Of a stretch of DNA of 64,000 nucleotides, positions 55,975 to 64,000 are shown piece after piece; positions within the stretch are counted from its first letter, which is position 1, and each line of letters starts with the position of its first letter. A program made the translations under genes and the position numbers. The notes beneath the pieces are model-generated. The model searched no databases. It was not told the DNA's origin and was given only the letters and a program-made list of their open reading frames with translations. Source of the DNA: Silene latifolia (taxonomy: Eukaryota > Streptophyta > Magnoliopsida > Caryophyllales > Caryophyllaceae); contig NC_133538.1 of the NCBI RefSeq assembly GCF_048544455.1, positions 19,743,969 to 19,807,968 on the forward strand. The letters are read 5' to 3'.

Positions 55975-56430
55975 AGGTCTCGATACATTTTGCTTTGACT
56001 TGGAAGTCGATGATGAGCACCCTAACTTGTCGCAAGAATGAGTTAATGACTTTTTTTTTGTCACCCTCTCATTATCCAACTTGACGGGTGAATTTGTATT
56101 TGACTTGAAAGTCAAGGGCACCTCAACTTGCTTTTGAGACAATCCATTTTTCTTGTAATGTCACCTTATCATTATTTGATTTGGCGAGCGGCTTTTTTTT
56201 TTCTTTGACTTGGAAGTCGAGTAGCGTACCCGAACTCGTCGTAAGGGTAGTAGCTTGCGGAATATTTTTTTTTGACGTCCCTTGTCATTTTTTTAGACTT
56301 GGCGGATAACGCAATTTTTTTTTTTTTTTTACTTGTCTGACTTGAAAGTCATCGGGTATCCGAACTAACTTATCGCAAGGATGACCTTTTTTTTTCTAAC
56401 GCCTCCTTTATTATGTAACTCGATGAGTGA
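55975..56430. repeat. Diverged tandem repeats next to Tat polypurine tract
   Basis: Four units begin with TTGACTTGRAAGTCRA at about 55992, 56101, 56204 and 56339, so the period is 103-136 bp. Each goes on with a GTATCCGAACTNGTCGCAAGGRT-like part, a run of T (8-17) and GTCACC...TCATTATT...TTGACGGGTGA. ACTTGGAAGTC is itself an inverted repeat. The T-runs vary most in length. An amplified tandem repeat near the 3' LTR is a known trait of Retand-type Tat elements. Confidence 0.7.
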
Positions 56431-56621
56431 CATATTATACCGACGCCTTTTTAGTCATATGAAATTTCCATAACATCTCACTTTCCAATAAGAGCACAAG
56501 TCGACTGACCCAAGATGAGTATATTATGATACCAAAACTAAACCCAATAACTTAATATTTGGGAAAGTGGTATCATACTAAATTTCTGAAACTTACCCAG
56601 GGTTTATAAAGACCCAAGACC

Positions 56622-56629
56622 TATATATA
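56622..56629 (+). promoter_or_regulatory. TATA box of the antisense gene
   Basis: CTATATATAC at 56621-56630 lies in GACCTATATATACTC, 250 bp upstream of a consensus splice donor that leads to the coding exon. The expected transcription start is near 56650-56660. TATAAA at 56605-56610 is a second candidate. Sequence match plus gene layout only. Confidence 0.6.
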
Positions 56630-56649
56630 CTCAACTGCCCATGTCATCA

Positions 56650-58850
56650 ACCATAAGCACAAAGCTAACAAACTCCAACTCCATCTTGACGGTACTTTCG
56701 ATTTTCCTCCTGCAAATTCTTGCTTTGCTTCCTTATTTGCCCGTGTCTTTTACAACATATTGCCCTTTTTTTTTCTTTTTTAACGTGTGCCAACAGAGGG
56801 TCATCGTTACCGAACATCGCTTCGCTTCGATTTCTCGCGTTCATCTTCATTGTGCGACGGGTCCAACTGATCATTCGGGTAAGTTTATATTGCTTTTCTT
56901 CTTCCTTGCCTTTGTGTAGCTGGTTTTTTTTTTATTTCCTCTCTGAACATGATTTCATTAAAGGTCAATCTTCCATCTGTTTTGAAATACGCACCACATC
57001 ATCCCCTGATTTCGTGAAAAACAGAGCGCGTGGACAGCCCCTGTTGTCGACCAATTTTACATCATGGAGAATGATCTTTGACCCTAAAGCTTCCCATATT
57101 CACAAAATTTGCAGTCCCACGATTCGGAAACATCGAATAACTCGGATTTTCGTTATCGTTTGACCTCCCAACGACCTCAGCAAAGACCGTCTCAAACAAT
57201 CACCTTTTTTTTGTATGCGTCATGTAGCTTCAGTTTGCCATGTATGTGCATAATTTTACAACATATTGACGATACTTTCGATCGAATTCAATTCCTTAAC
57301 GCAGATAACTATTTCTTCTGAGTTTTCAACTTTTGCGACGATCCGAACTAAAGAGCCGCTGAGGTATGTTCATCTCGTTCTTTAATTCGTCAACATGTTC
57401 TTGTCATCTCACAGCCTTACTCCATGATGATTTGTTTTGTTTCCTCTTATTACCCTTGATGGCTGCATGGCTTGCGTTTTGTATATCATCGACCCGATTT
57501 GGCATAAAGCTTCATGTGTAAATTCGACTTGCTCTCTTTTTGACATACTTTCTTGTCAACTTCGCCTTGTTTATATGACCAAAAGATGAAACCTTGACGT
57601 AGTTTAAAATCTTAGCTTGATATCGATATACCTCATGCTCTTACTTCCAAACCTTTTTTTTTCTTTATATGTTCAACGGTCTTGCAAGTAAGAATTATGG
57701 GTGATGATGAAATTTTTTTTTTTAATCTCTTGTTGCTTTTGAAGAGGACACATTTTTATATGAAAATAAAGAGGCTGTAGGTGTAGCTTTCCAAACTCAT
57801 ACAGACCATCATTCTTTGTTTAGTCCGTACGAGCTTTAACTTTTATCGTGGTCATGTTCAGTTGTTTTGCTCACCTTACCAACTCTGTGGAGAAACTGCA
57901 ATTCGAACTCTAGTTCGGATCCAAAGTCGGGCCAACTTCTGCCTGAGACACACTCGTCTAAACTGGATTTATGAAAGTCACTTTAATTTTTTTTTTGAAT
58001 GGCAATAAAGAGACTGATGTCGTAATAATGAAAGGCCATTTCTCCTCTTTTGTCATCTTCTATACTTTGTATTTCTTTGACTTTGTGCTACTGAGATATA
58101 GCAATGTTATTTGGCGCACAAACTCTCAAGATATATAATTTGACTTCACCTTTTTTTTGTCTGTCTCCATGTCACAGCTCATTTACGCTCGTGAGTCGAC
58201 ATCCAGGGATAACTAGGGGTAAGATAACGTATTCACGCCTTTTTTGTTTCTTATTATGCACAACTTAAATATAGTATATTTTGCTCCTCTCCTTGCGTGT
58301 ATGCTTGTTTCTTGGCGGTTACATGCAGGGCTCACTTTTTCTCTCTTTTAATCAAGCAATTTCAATCTATCAATATTTCCTGCAAGACCATCGTATTTGT
58401 TCACGCACGGCAATCTTATTTATCCACTGCGAAAGATCTAGTACTTCAGACAATACTTCAGCCTCCAGTCGAGTTGTCAGGGTGAACCCATTTTGGGTCA
58501 TTGCGACTGAGTGAAGACTTATTACCTGTCAGGGTGAACCCATTTTGGGTCATCGCGACAGGTTGTGTCAGGGTGAACCCATTCGGGTCATCGCGACACA
58601 GTTTTGAAGACTTATTGCTTGTTAGGGTGAACCCATTTTTGGGTCATCGCGACAAGTTGTGTCAGGGTGAACCCATTCGGGTCATCGCGACACAGTTTTG
58701 AAGACTTATTCAACGAACCTCTTTATGAAGACCATTATTTCATTACCATGAGACATGCCGGATGAATATACTTCTTGATTTGATGCATCTCTGACTTGTA
58801 AAAGATCTCCACATATTCTTTATATTCACTTGTATTTGTCCTTTTTGCAG
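56650..58850 (+). other. Antisense gene: 5' untranslated exon and long intron
   Basis: The non-coding exon probably runs from about 56650 to 56878. A consensus donor (CATTCGG|GTAAGT) is at 56878/56879, and a strong acceptor (TTTGTCCTTTTTGCAG|GG) is at 58850, seven bases before the ATG at 58858. The intron would be 1972 bp, T-rich, with no protein-like frame over 60-150 codons that I can recognise. It contains the tandem repeats at 58475-58713. Other donors may be used, so the exon edge is tentative. Confidence 0.55.
58475..58713. repeat. Five-copy hairpin-like tandem repeat in the antisense gene intron
   Basis: Units start at 58475, 58527, 58566, 58620 and 58660. The core is TGTCAGGGTGAACCC, then ATTTTG or ATTC, then GGGTCATCGCGACA. 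TGTC pairs with GACA and ACCC with GGGT, so each unit can fold as a short hairpin. Long and short units alternate with a GAAGACTTATT spacer, giving a higher-order period of 93-94 bp (58527 to 58620; 58566 to 58660). Confidence 0.85.
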
Positions 58851-58857
58851 GGTTGCA

Positions 58858-61800
58858 ATGGTGTACCTGAAGGAATTTCGCAAGGGGAGCGACATATATC
58901 TTTCTGTAGTTGACCGCAAGGATCAAGATGCTGCATTTGGAACTTACTTTCTCACAAGAAAATCGCTTCGTATGCTGGAAGGTGGAGCAGCCAGTCTAAC
59001 AAGGGATTCTTTGCTAAATGAAATGTCCATGAAGCTTGACACTCGAGAACCAGACGCTTGCTCACGCTACCTTTTAAAAAATAACCTTAAAGTGAAGCCT
59101 GGTACAAATTATACTTATGAGTTACTTGGGCGCAGAAATCATCTCGGAAAAGTTAGATGGGGATCCTTCAACCTGAAAATTTACGGGGAATCGATCTACA
59201 TGCCAAAATATTGGGAGTGGACTGAAGATGTACTTGCTCGCTTTAGTGACATCCTTTCGACTGCTTCTATCCGTCAAGCGGTCTATGCTTCCTTATATTC
59301 TTATGATAAGGACTTACATATCATGCGTGCCTTCTTCGAAGGATGGTGTCTTGGTACTAATACCTTTCATACTGTAGAAGTCAAATTTTCTATCTCCCTG
59401 TGGGATCTAAAGAAACTTGGAGGTCTCCCTGTTGTGGGAGAGATTTATGATGAAACGGTGCCTCAACTTAGCATCCTAAAGTCAACGACTGAAGAAAATA
59501 ATTTGACTGTCCCTAATACGTGCACTTTCTTGTTTACTGCGTTTCACTAGCTTGCGAAGGAATCAAAGGACAAGGGTGAAGTTTCTGCTCAGCAATGGAT
59601 TGACTTTTCGTGCAAAAGACAGGTTTTACATCCGCCTCCTGTTAAAGCGCGAAGGACCACCAAAAATCATCCAGCTTCAACCCAGAGTCCAAGTGGTGAG
59701 ATTGAGCCCCGAACATCTGATGAAAGGACAGAGAAAGAACACTCCTTATTTGAAAAGCTTGGTTGCAATGATTCCTGACGGGCAAAGATTTATTTAGCCG
59801 CGCATTTATCATGCTGGCTTTGCGTATTTATTTTGCCGGAAGATAGCGACAGATTAATTAGACCAGCTACCTTCGAGATTGCAAGTATGATGGCAGAAGG
59901 TCGAGTTTTTAGTCCGGCAATTCCCTCGTATTAGCTAGCATTTACAAAGGTTTGAATGGGTTAACCACGTCTATGAACCCTGGATACTCCAGGTCATTCT
60001 TCCCAGCATATTACTTATACGGGTGGATTGCAAATTACTTTGACACTTATCATGCGATAAATCCATCACCGACAGGTCCCCATATGACTAAGTATTCAGG
60101 TCCCGTTGGAGCGAGGAATGCAAAGCCCGAAGAAGCTCGAAAACTCATGCATGAGGGAAGAAAATTTGATTCAAAGCGTTTTACGTTAAATAAACACAGA
60201 GTAGATGTCTTGTTAGACAATGGCGACCTTGATGCCCTGGGGCTCGACTATCTTGCATCCCTTCGTTCCTCCTATTTGTGTTTGCGTCTGAGTAATGGGT
60301 TTCACCTTGAACCTTATAATCCCCATCGGTTCGAGACAATTTGGCTTTTGTCAAGACATTCTGGCGTATTGAATCGTGGTTCGACAAACTCGACGTCACA
60401 TGCTTTGAGGCACTGAAATATTGGCAAGTGTTTTTGTTTACAGGTAGCATGTCTCGCGTTTACCTTCCCAGTCCTTCGTTCAGATGGGATGAGAATGTCA
60501 CCCCTGGTTTTACTAAATGGTGGAAGGAACTCTACCCGAAGGATCTAAGAAAGAATGTTGGCATTCTTGTGCATAGTACCGGAAGTGACCACAAGACTAA
60601 GAAGCGTGATCATCATGGGGATACTAGAAATCAGCCTCCAGAGCAAGCAGTGCCCCTGAAATCCAAAGTTGTTGACCCTAAAGCGAAAGGCCACATTGAG
60701 AGCAAACACCACAGCGATTCAAATTCCGAGATTGACCCTAAACATGATCGTCGTGGCAAGAGAAAAGTGTCTGTCTTGGATGCAGATGATGTTAGACTAG
60801 ACGCCCAGATTTTTGAGGGGGTGTCGAGTGCATCAAGAATGCCTTCGCAGAGACTGGTCAGCTTCTCTTCTCTTGTGATTATAGTTGTTTATTTATTTAT
60901 TTCCCTACTTGATCATCATTTTTTTTTTTCAGGAAGGTGAATGTGCCTTGGAGACAGTCTCCCTTGCTCCGAAATATCGTCTTCCGTATCGTCCACCAAA
61001 GATGAAGCCTGGAAAAGGGAAAGGGCTTATGATTCTTAATAAATCAATACCCGTAGGAGACTCTTCTGGTCCAAAGATCTCGGGGAGCTAGATCGATTCG
61101 TTTGCCAATGGTAGTCAAACTGCCGTGGATAGTCCAGCCTCAACTCATATGTCTCCTCCTTGCAAACCTGACGATCGAAGGCAGACGTTTAAGCCTTTAA
61201 CAATACCATTTAAACCTACCACGCTCCCTACGTGCTCCAAAGCCTCATTTTGTCCACCTCCTTCACTTAAGGGGATTTTTGACAGAGCACTAGACGCGAT
61301 CCGCTTGCAGGTCTTGGGAGAATTAAAAAATGCAAGCTTCTCTAATGTAGGGGAAGTGGTAATGAAGGCTAACGTATGTTATGAGGGCATTCGACAACTC
61401 AAAGGTGACTGTTCTTCACTACAGGCACGAGTGGATTCTTATGTGGGTGCGGTCCATGCTTACCTTGCACTCGAGAAGCAGGCAGCAAAGTGTCATCATC
61501 CTGCATTGCTAGAGGACAAAAGACTGGAGTGGCATCAAAAGATTGAGGATACCAAATCTCTTCATGACAGGCGCAAGAAAAGCATAAAGAGCAAGTCAGG
61601 AACTTTCTCATACTCGGAAGAAATAAACGATCTTGAAGCTAAACTCAAGCAAGCACGAGAGAAGGAAAAGACATTGCGAAGCAATTTAGAAGCTGAGGAT
61701 ATATCTTTAATCTCATTGCAAGATGATCTTCAGAAGTTGGAGAGAGAATTAACCGAGTTTGACGATATCCCTGTTTTGAGTCCTGAAGAGGAAGCCTTAC

Positions 61801-61859
61801 TTCAAGAGCGAAGAGTTGAATTGGAAGAGATGCGGGCTTCTCTGGATGTTGATCCATAG
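58858..61859 (+). pseudogene. Antisense plant mobile domain gene with coiled-coil tail (broken)
   Basis: ATG at 58858 follows a splice acceptor. The frame shows the plant mobile domain (PMD, once called aminotransferase-like): MVYLKEFRKG, SVVDRKDQDAAFGTYFLTRK, RYLLKNNLKVKPGTNYTYELLGR, GESIYMPKYWEWTEDVL, FEGWCLGTNTFHTVEVKFSISLWDLKKLGGLPV (in parts), then LAAHLSCWLCVFILPED and FFPAYYLYGWIANYFDTYH, LRSSYLCLRL, EPYNPHRF. A Lys/His-rich linker comes next. A 76-bp intron (60857-60932, T-run acceptor) keeps phase. The last exon has a Pro-rich part and a long coiled coil (about 61560-61850). Lesions: TAG 59548, TGA 59776, frameshifts near 59930 and 60340, TAG 61089. Intact length would be about 950-1000 residues. 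PMD function is not well known; host PMD proteins help silence transposons. Confidence 0.83.
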
Positions 61860-62115
61860 GCACTTAGATTATTTTTTTTTAGATTATCTAGATTTCATCC
61901 TTGATTCATCCTTTTTTTTTTTGTACCCTAATGGACCAAATGCTCCTAAGATGTTTGTTTGTCTTAATCGTTTGTGTGCAATAGCACCCTTTCAGCTTGT
62001 CACATTCCATTATATTTATTTTTACAAACAAATACTTATAATACTGTTTATTTAGCCATTCACAGTTTAAACTCTTGTGGGCCAGGAGTAAATATTTTGA
62101 TATAATTTTTTTTGG

Positions 62116-62335
62116 GTGTGGCTGCACTTGAACAAAGTGTTTGCTCAAACTGCCTACGTACTTGCAAAGCTACCAAGATGACAACTTGCAAGATCAAGCC
62201 AACGTAGTTCAAGAGAGGGATTTTTTTTGTTTGGAGGTGTGGCTGCACTTGAGCTACATGTTCACCCAAGTTGCCTACGTACTTGTGAAGCACAAAGTGT
62301 ATTTCACAAGATCAAGCCGACGTAGTTCATAAAGG
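62116..62335. repeat. Two-copy tandem repeat, period about 121 bp
   Basis: Copies start at about 62116 and 62237 with GTGTGGCTGCACTTGA. Each holds GCCTACGTACTTG and then, 40 bp on, CAAGATCAAGCC(A/G)ACGTAGTTCA. CTACGTAC and GACGTAGT give inverted pairing inside each unit. Function unknown. Confidence 0.78.
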
Positions 62336-62344
62336 AAGAAAGGA

Positions 62345-62396
<52 letters not shown>
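62345..62396. repeat. TA dinucleotide microsatellite
   Basis: About 25 unbroken TA units, followed by a T-run. The Ile/Tyr frame across it is not a protein. Confidence 0.97.
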
Positions 62397-62398
<2 letters not shown>

Positions 62399-62484
62399 TT
62401 TTTTTTTTGAAACAGTTTAACCTCTTGCTTAGGAGCTTGGACTTGCAGTTTACGCTCTTGCTTAGGAGCCTTCACTGTTGGGAT

Positions 62485-64000
62485 TTAAGAATAGTAACGC
62501 TTCAAAAACTTCCCATTGATTGGGCCTACCCGAACGCCGTCTTCATCCACGATTTTGTAAGCACCATTTGTGTAGACCTCCTATACCACGTATGGACCAT
62601 CCCACTTAGAGGTGAACTTGCCAACTGGCTTATGAGAGGTGATGATTGGTCTTCGTACTGCAAGGACGAGGTCTCCTACTTGGAAAGAATAAGGGCGCAC
62701 TTTTTTGTTGAATGCGCGTGACAACCTTGCTTGATAGCACTGGAGCTTTTGTTGAGCCTATAATCTCTTTTCATCGAGAGCTTCCAACTCTGCTACTCGC
62801 AATTTGTCATTCTCATCATCTGTGAGTCCCTCCTGAATAGCAATGCGTAAGGAAGGGATCTGCAACTCCAAAGGCAACACGGCCTCCACTCCATACACCA
62901 ACGCGTACTGGGTTGCCTGAGTAGGTGTTTTGTATGTGGTACGATATGCCCACAACGCCTCACCAATTCTTTCATGCCAATCTCGCTTTGACTTTGCTAC
63001 TACTTTTCTCAACAAGTTGCAAAGAGTTTTATTAAAGGCTTCAGCCAAACCATTTGCAGAGGCATTGTACATGGATGACTTGTATTGTTTGAACTTGAAT
63101 TTTTCTCCCAGACTTGTCATCAGATGGTTGAAAAATTGTTTCCCATTGTCAGTTGTGATACGTTGAGGTACACCATATCTGTAGATGATTTGGGTTCTAA
63201 TGAAGTCCACAACATTTTCTTTCTTCACTTCCCGTAGTGTGATGGCTTCTGCCCATTTTGAGAAGTAGTCAGTGGCAGCGAGGATATACTCGTGTCCATT
63301 TGAGGCCTTTGGAGTAAGAGGTCCCACAACATCAAGTCCCCAAGCTTCAAAGGGCCATGAAGAAACAGTAGGATGCAACGGCTCCGGCGGTTGGTGTATG
63401 AAGTTTGCGTAGAACTGACAGGGTTCACATTTTTTTGCAAAGTCCATACAATCTTGCACCATGGTTGGCCAGTAATACCCCATTCTCTTTACACGATCAT
63501 GAAGTTTAGGCCCAGATTGATGAGCACCACAAATGCCAGAATGAGCTTCATGCATTGCTTCAGTAGCTTCGTCCTTGCTTAGACACCTCAACCATTGGCC
63601 TGAGAAAGAACGTCTGTAGAGTGTCCCTTTATAGTGAATGAACTTTGGAGCACGTCGACGTATTTCTACCTTGTGTCTGGGATCATCGGGTAGTTTTTGG
63701 TGGTCCAAAAATCAATGATAGGTTGACGCCTTGTCATCTTCATCAACTGTGTAGACGCATATCATGTTGGTTGTATCTACATTTTCCTCTCCTTCAAGCA
63801 ATGATACTACCCAACGATTGCAGATCGGGACTTGCATAGACTCTTCCGCCCCCAAATGCCAAAGTGGCTCGCAAGATTAGCAAGCGCGTCGGAACTTATT
63901 GGCACTCCTTGGCACATGACCAACATGGATGTCGTCAAGTTGATTCAAAGAGTTGTAATGCCTGTTGATGGTAGGGAATCAAGTCTTCCTTTTTCACTTC
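62485..64000 (-). pseudogene. Tat Pol C-terminal part: archaeal-type RNase H end and integrase (broken)
   Basis: On the minus strand from the right edge: EVKKEDLIPYHQQALQLFES, HVGHVPRSANK and DALANLASHFG (read across frame breaks, 63870-64000), the end of a second RNase H domain typical of Tat. Integrase follows (62758-63708): HSGICGAHQSGPKLHDRVKR, CEPCQFYAN zinc ligands, GLDVVGPL with the first Asp, ITTDNGKQFFN with the second Asp, NGLAEAFNKTL with the Glu (A-E where V-E is usual), then WHERIGEALWAYRTT. A TAG at 62758 is followed in the same frame by the C-terminal SH3-like part (VGDLVLAVRR, KFTSKWDGPYVV, a stop, GAYKIVDEDG) ending at 62485. Confidence 0.9.

Larger units (their letters stand above)
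61860..62484. other. Gap between converging antisense gene and Tat pol
   Basis: Both genes end towards each other here. It holds T-runs (61871-61880, 61911-61922), a two-copy tandem repeat and a TA microsatellite, but no gene. It is the place where both transcripts, if made, would overlap or end. Confidence 0.6.
55260..64000 (-). mobile_element. Tat-lineage Ty3/gypsy element (Ogre/Retand-like) with antisense gene, 3' part
   Basis: This minus-strand element runs off the right edge. From left: 3' LTR (55260-55919), polypurine tract, tandem repeats, an antisense plant mobile domain gene on the plus strand (56622-61859), a two-copy repeat, a TA microsatellite, then the C-terminal end of pol (62485-64000: integrase and a second, archaeal-type RNase H). 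An archaeal-type RNase H before integrase and extra genes between pol and the 3' LTR are marks of the Tat lineage. It truncates the LINE at 55259 (left TSD copy probably GAACT). PBS, gag, protease and RT lie outside. Confidence 0.87.

Noticed and set aside
56641..57321. Plus-strand frames with hydrophobic stretches (FFFFNV, LLFFFLAFV) as a membrane protein gene
   Set aside because: They come from poly-T runs in the proposed 5'UTR exon and intron, and cross the consensus donor at 56878.
62275..62475. Frame with a long Ile-Tyr run
   Set aside because: It is the TA microsatellite translated.
1..64000. tRNA, rRNA or other structured RNA genes
   Set aside because: I saw none. tRNA-like matches are only primer-binding sites of LTR elements.

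Overview
This is a stretch of a large, transposon-filled plant nuclear genome, most likely a eudicot. The evidence is GT-AG introns with T-rich acceptors, plant-type LTR retrotransposons of several lineages, a plant L1-like LINE, a CACTA transposon, a plant RING-H2 gene and a plant mobile domain. The Tat-type element with internal tandem repeats and the many TCGATCGA palindromes would suit a Caryophyllales species such as Silene, but that is a weak inference. Nothing prokaryotic is present. Almost every base belongs to a mobile element, and elements sit inside one another with readable target-site duplications (TSDs).

Left block, 1-26.4 kb. The base layer is a Tat-like Ty3 element on the minus strand (gag start 24371-24516, LTR from 24594). 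It was entered by a plus-strand chromovirus (5378-5805 and 21253-24370). That chromovirus was entered twice: by an Athila-like element (3057-5377), itself entered by a plus-strand copia element (1-3056), and by a 15.4 kb minus-strand chromovirus array (5806-21247). The array reads LTR-internal-LTR-internal-LTR, with one TSD (TGAGG) around the whole of it. A copia solo LTR (25353-26331, TSD ATATT) lies in the Tat-like LTR.

Middle, 26.4-33.2 kb. The only recognisable host gene is a RING-H2 E3 ligase gene on the minus strand. It is split inside the RING domain by a 4.5 kb copia element with about 125 bp LTRs (27400-31940, TSD ATTCT) and also carries a frameshift.

Right block, 33.2-64 kb. A plus-strand L1-like LINE (ORF1 33268-34536, ORF2 from 34529) was split by an 18 kb minus-strand copia insertion (36917-54921, TSD ATATG). 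Inside the reverse transcriptase of that copia sits a 9.2 kb CACTA transposon (39716-48942, TSD ATG) with a TNP2-type transposase gene and a second gene that joins a plant Ptta/En/Spm-type region to a Ulp1-like cysteine protease domain. The LINE ends at 55259 at the 3' LTR of another minus-strand Tat element, which runs past the right edge. Between its LTR and its pol, this element carries a gene on the opposite strand: TATA box, long 5'UTR intron holding hairpin-like tandem repeats, plant mobile domain, a short intron and a coiled-coil tail. This antisense gene is the most interesting item here, although this copy is broken.

Nearly all coding regions have stops or frameshifts. The window is a graveyard, but its nesting order, TSDs and shared mutations give a readable history.
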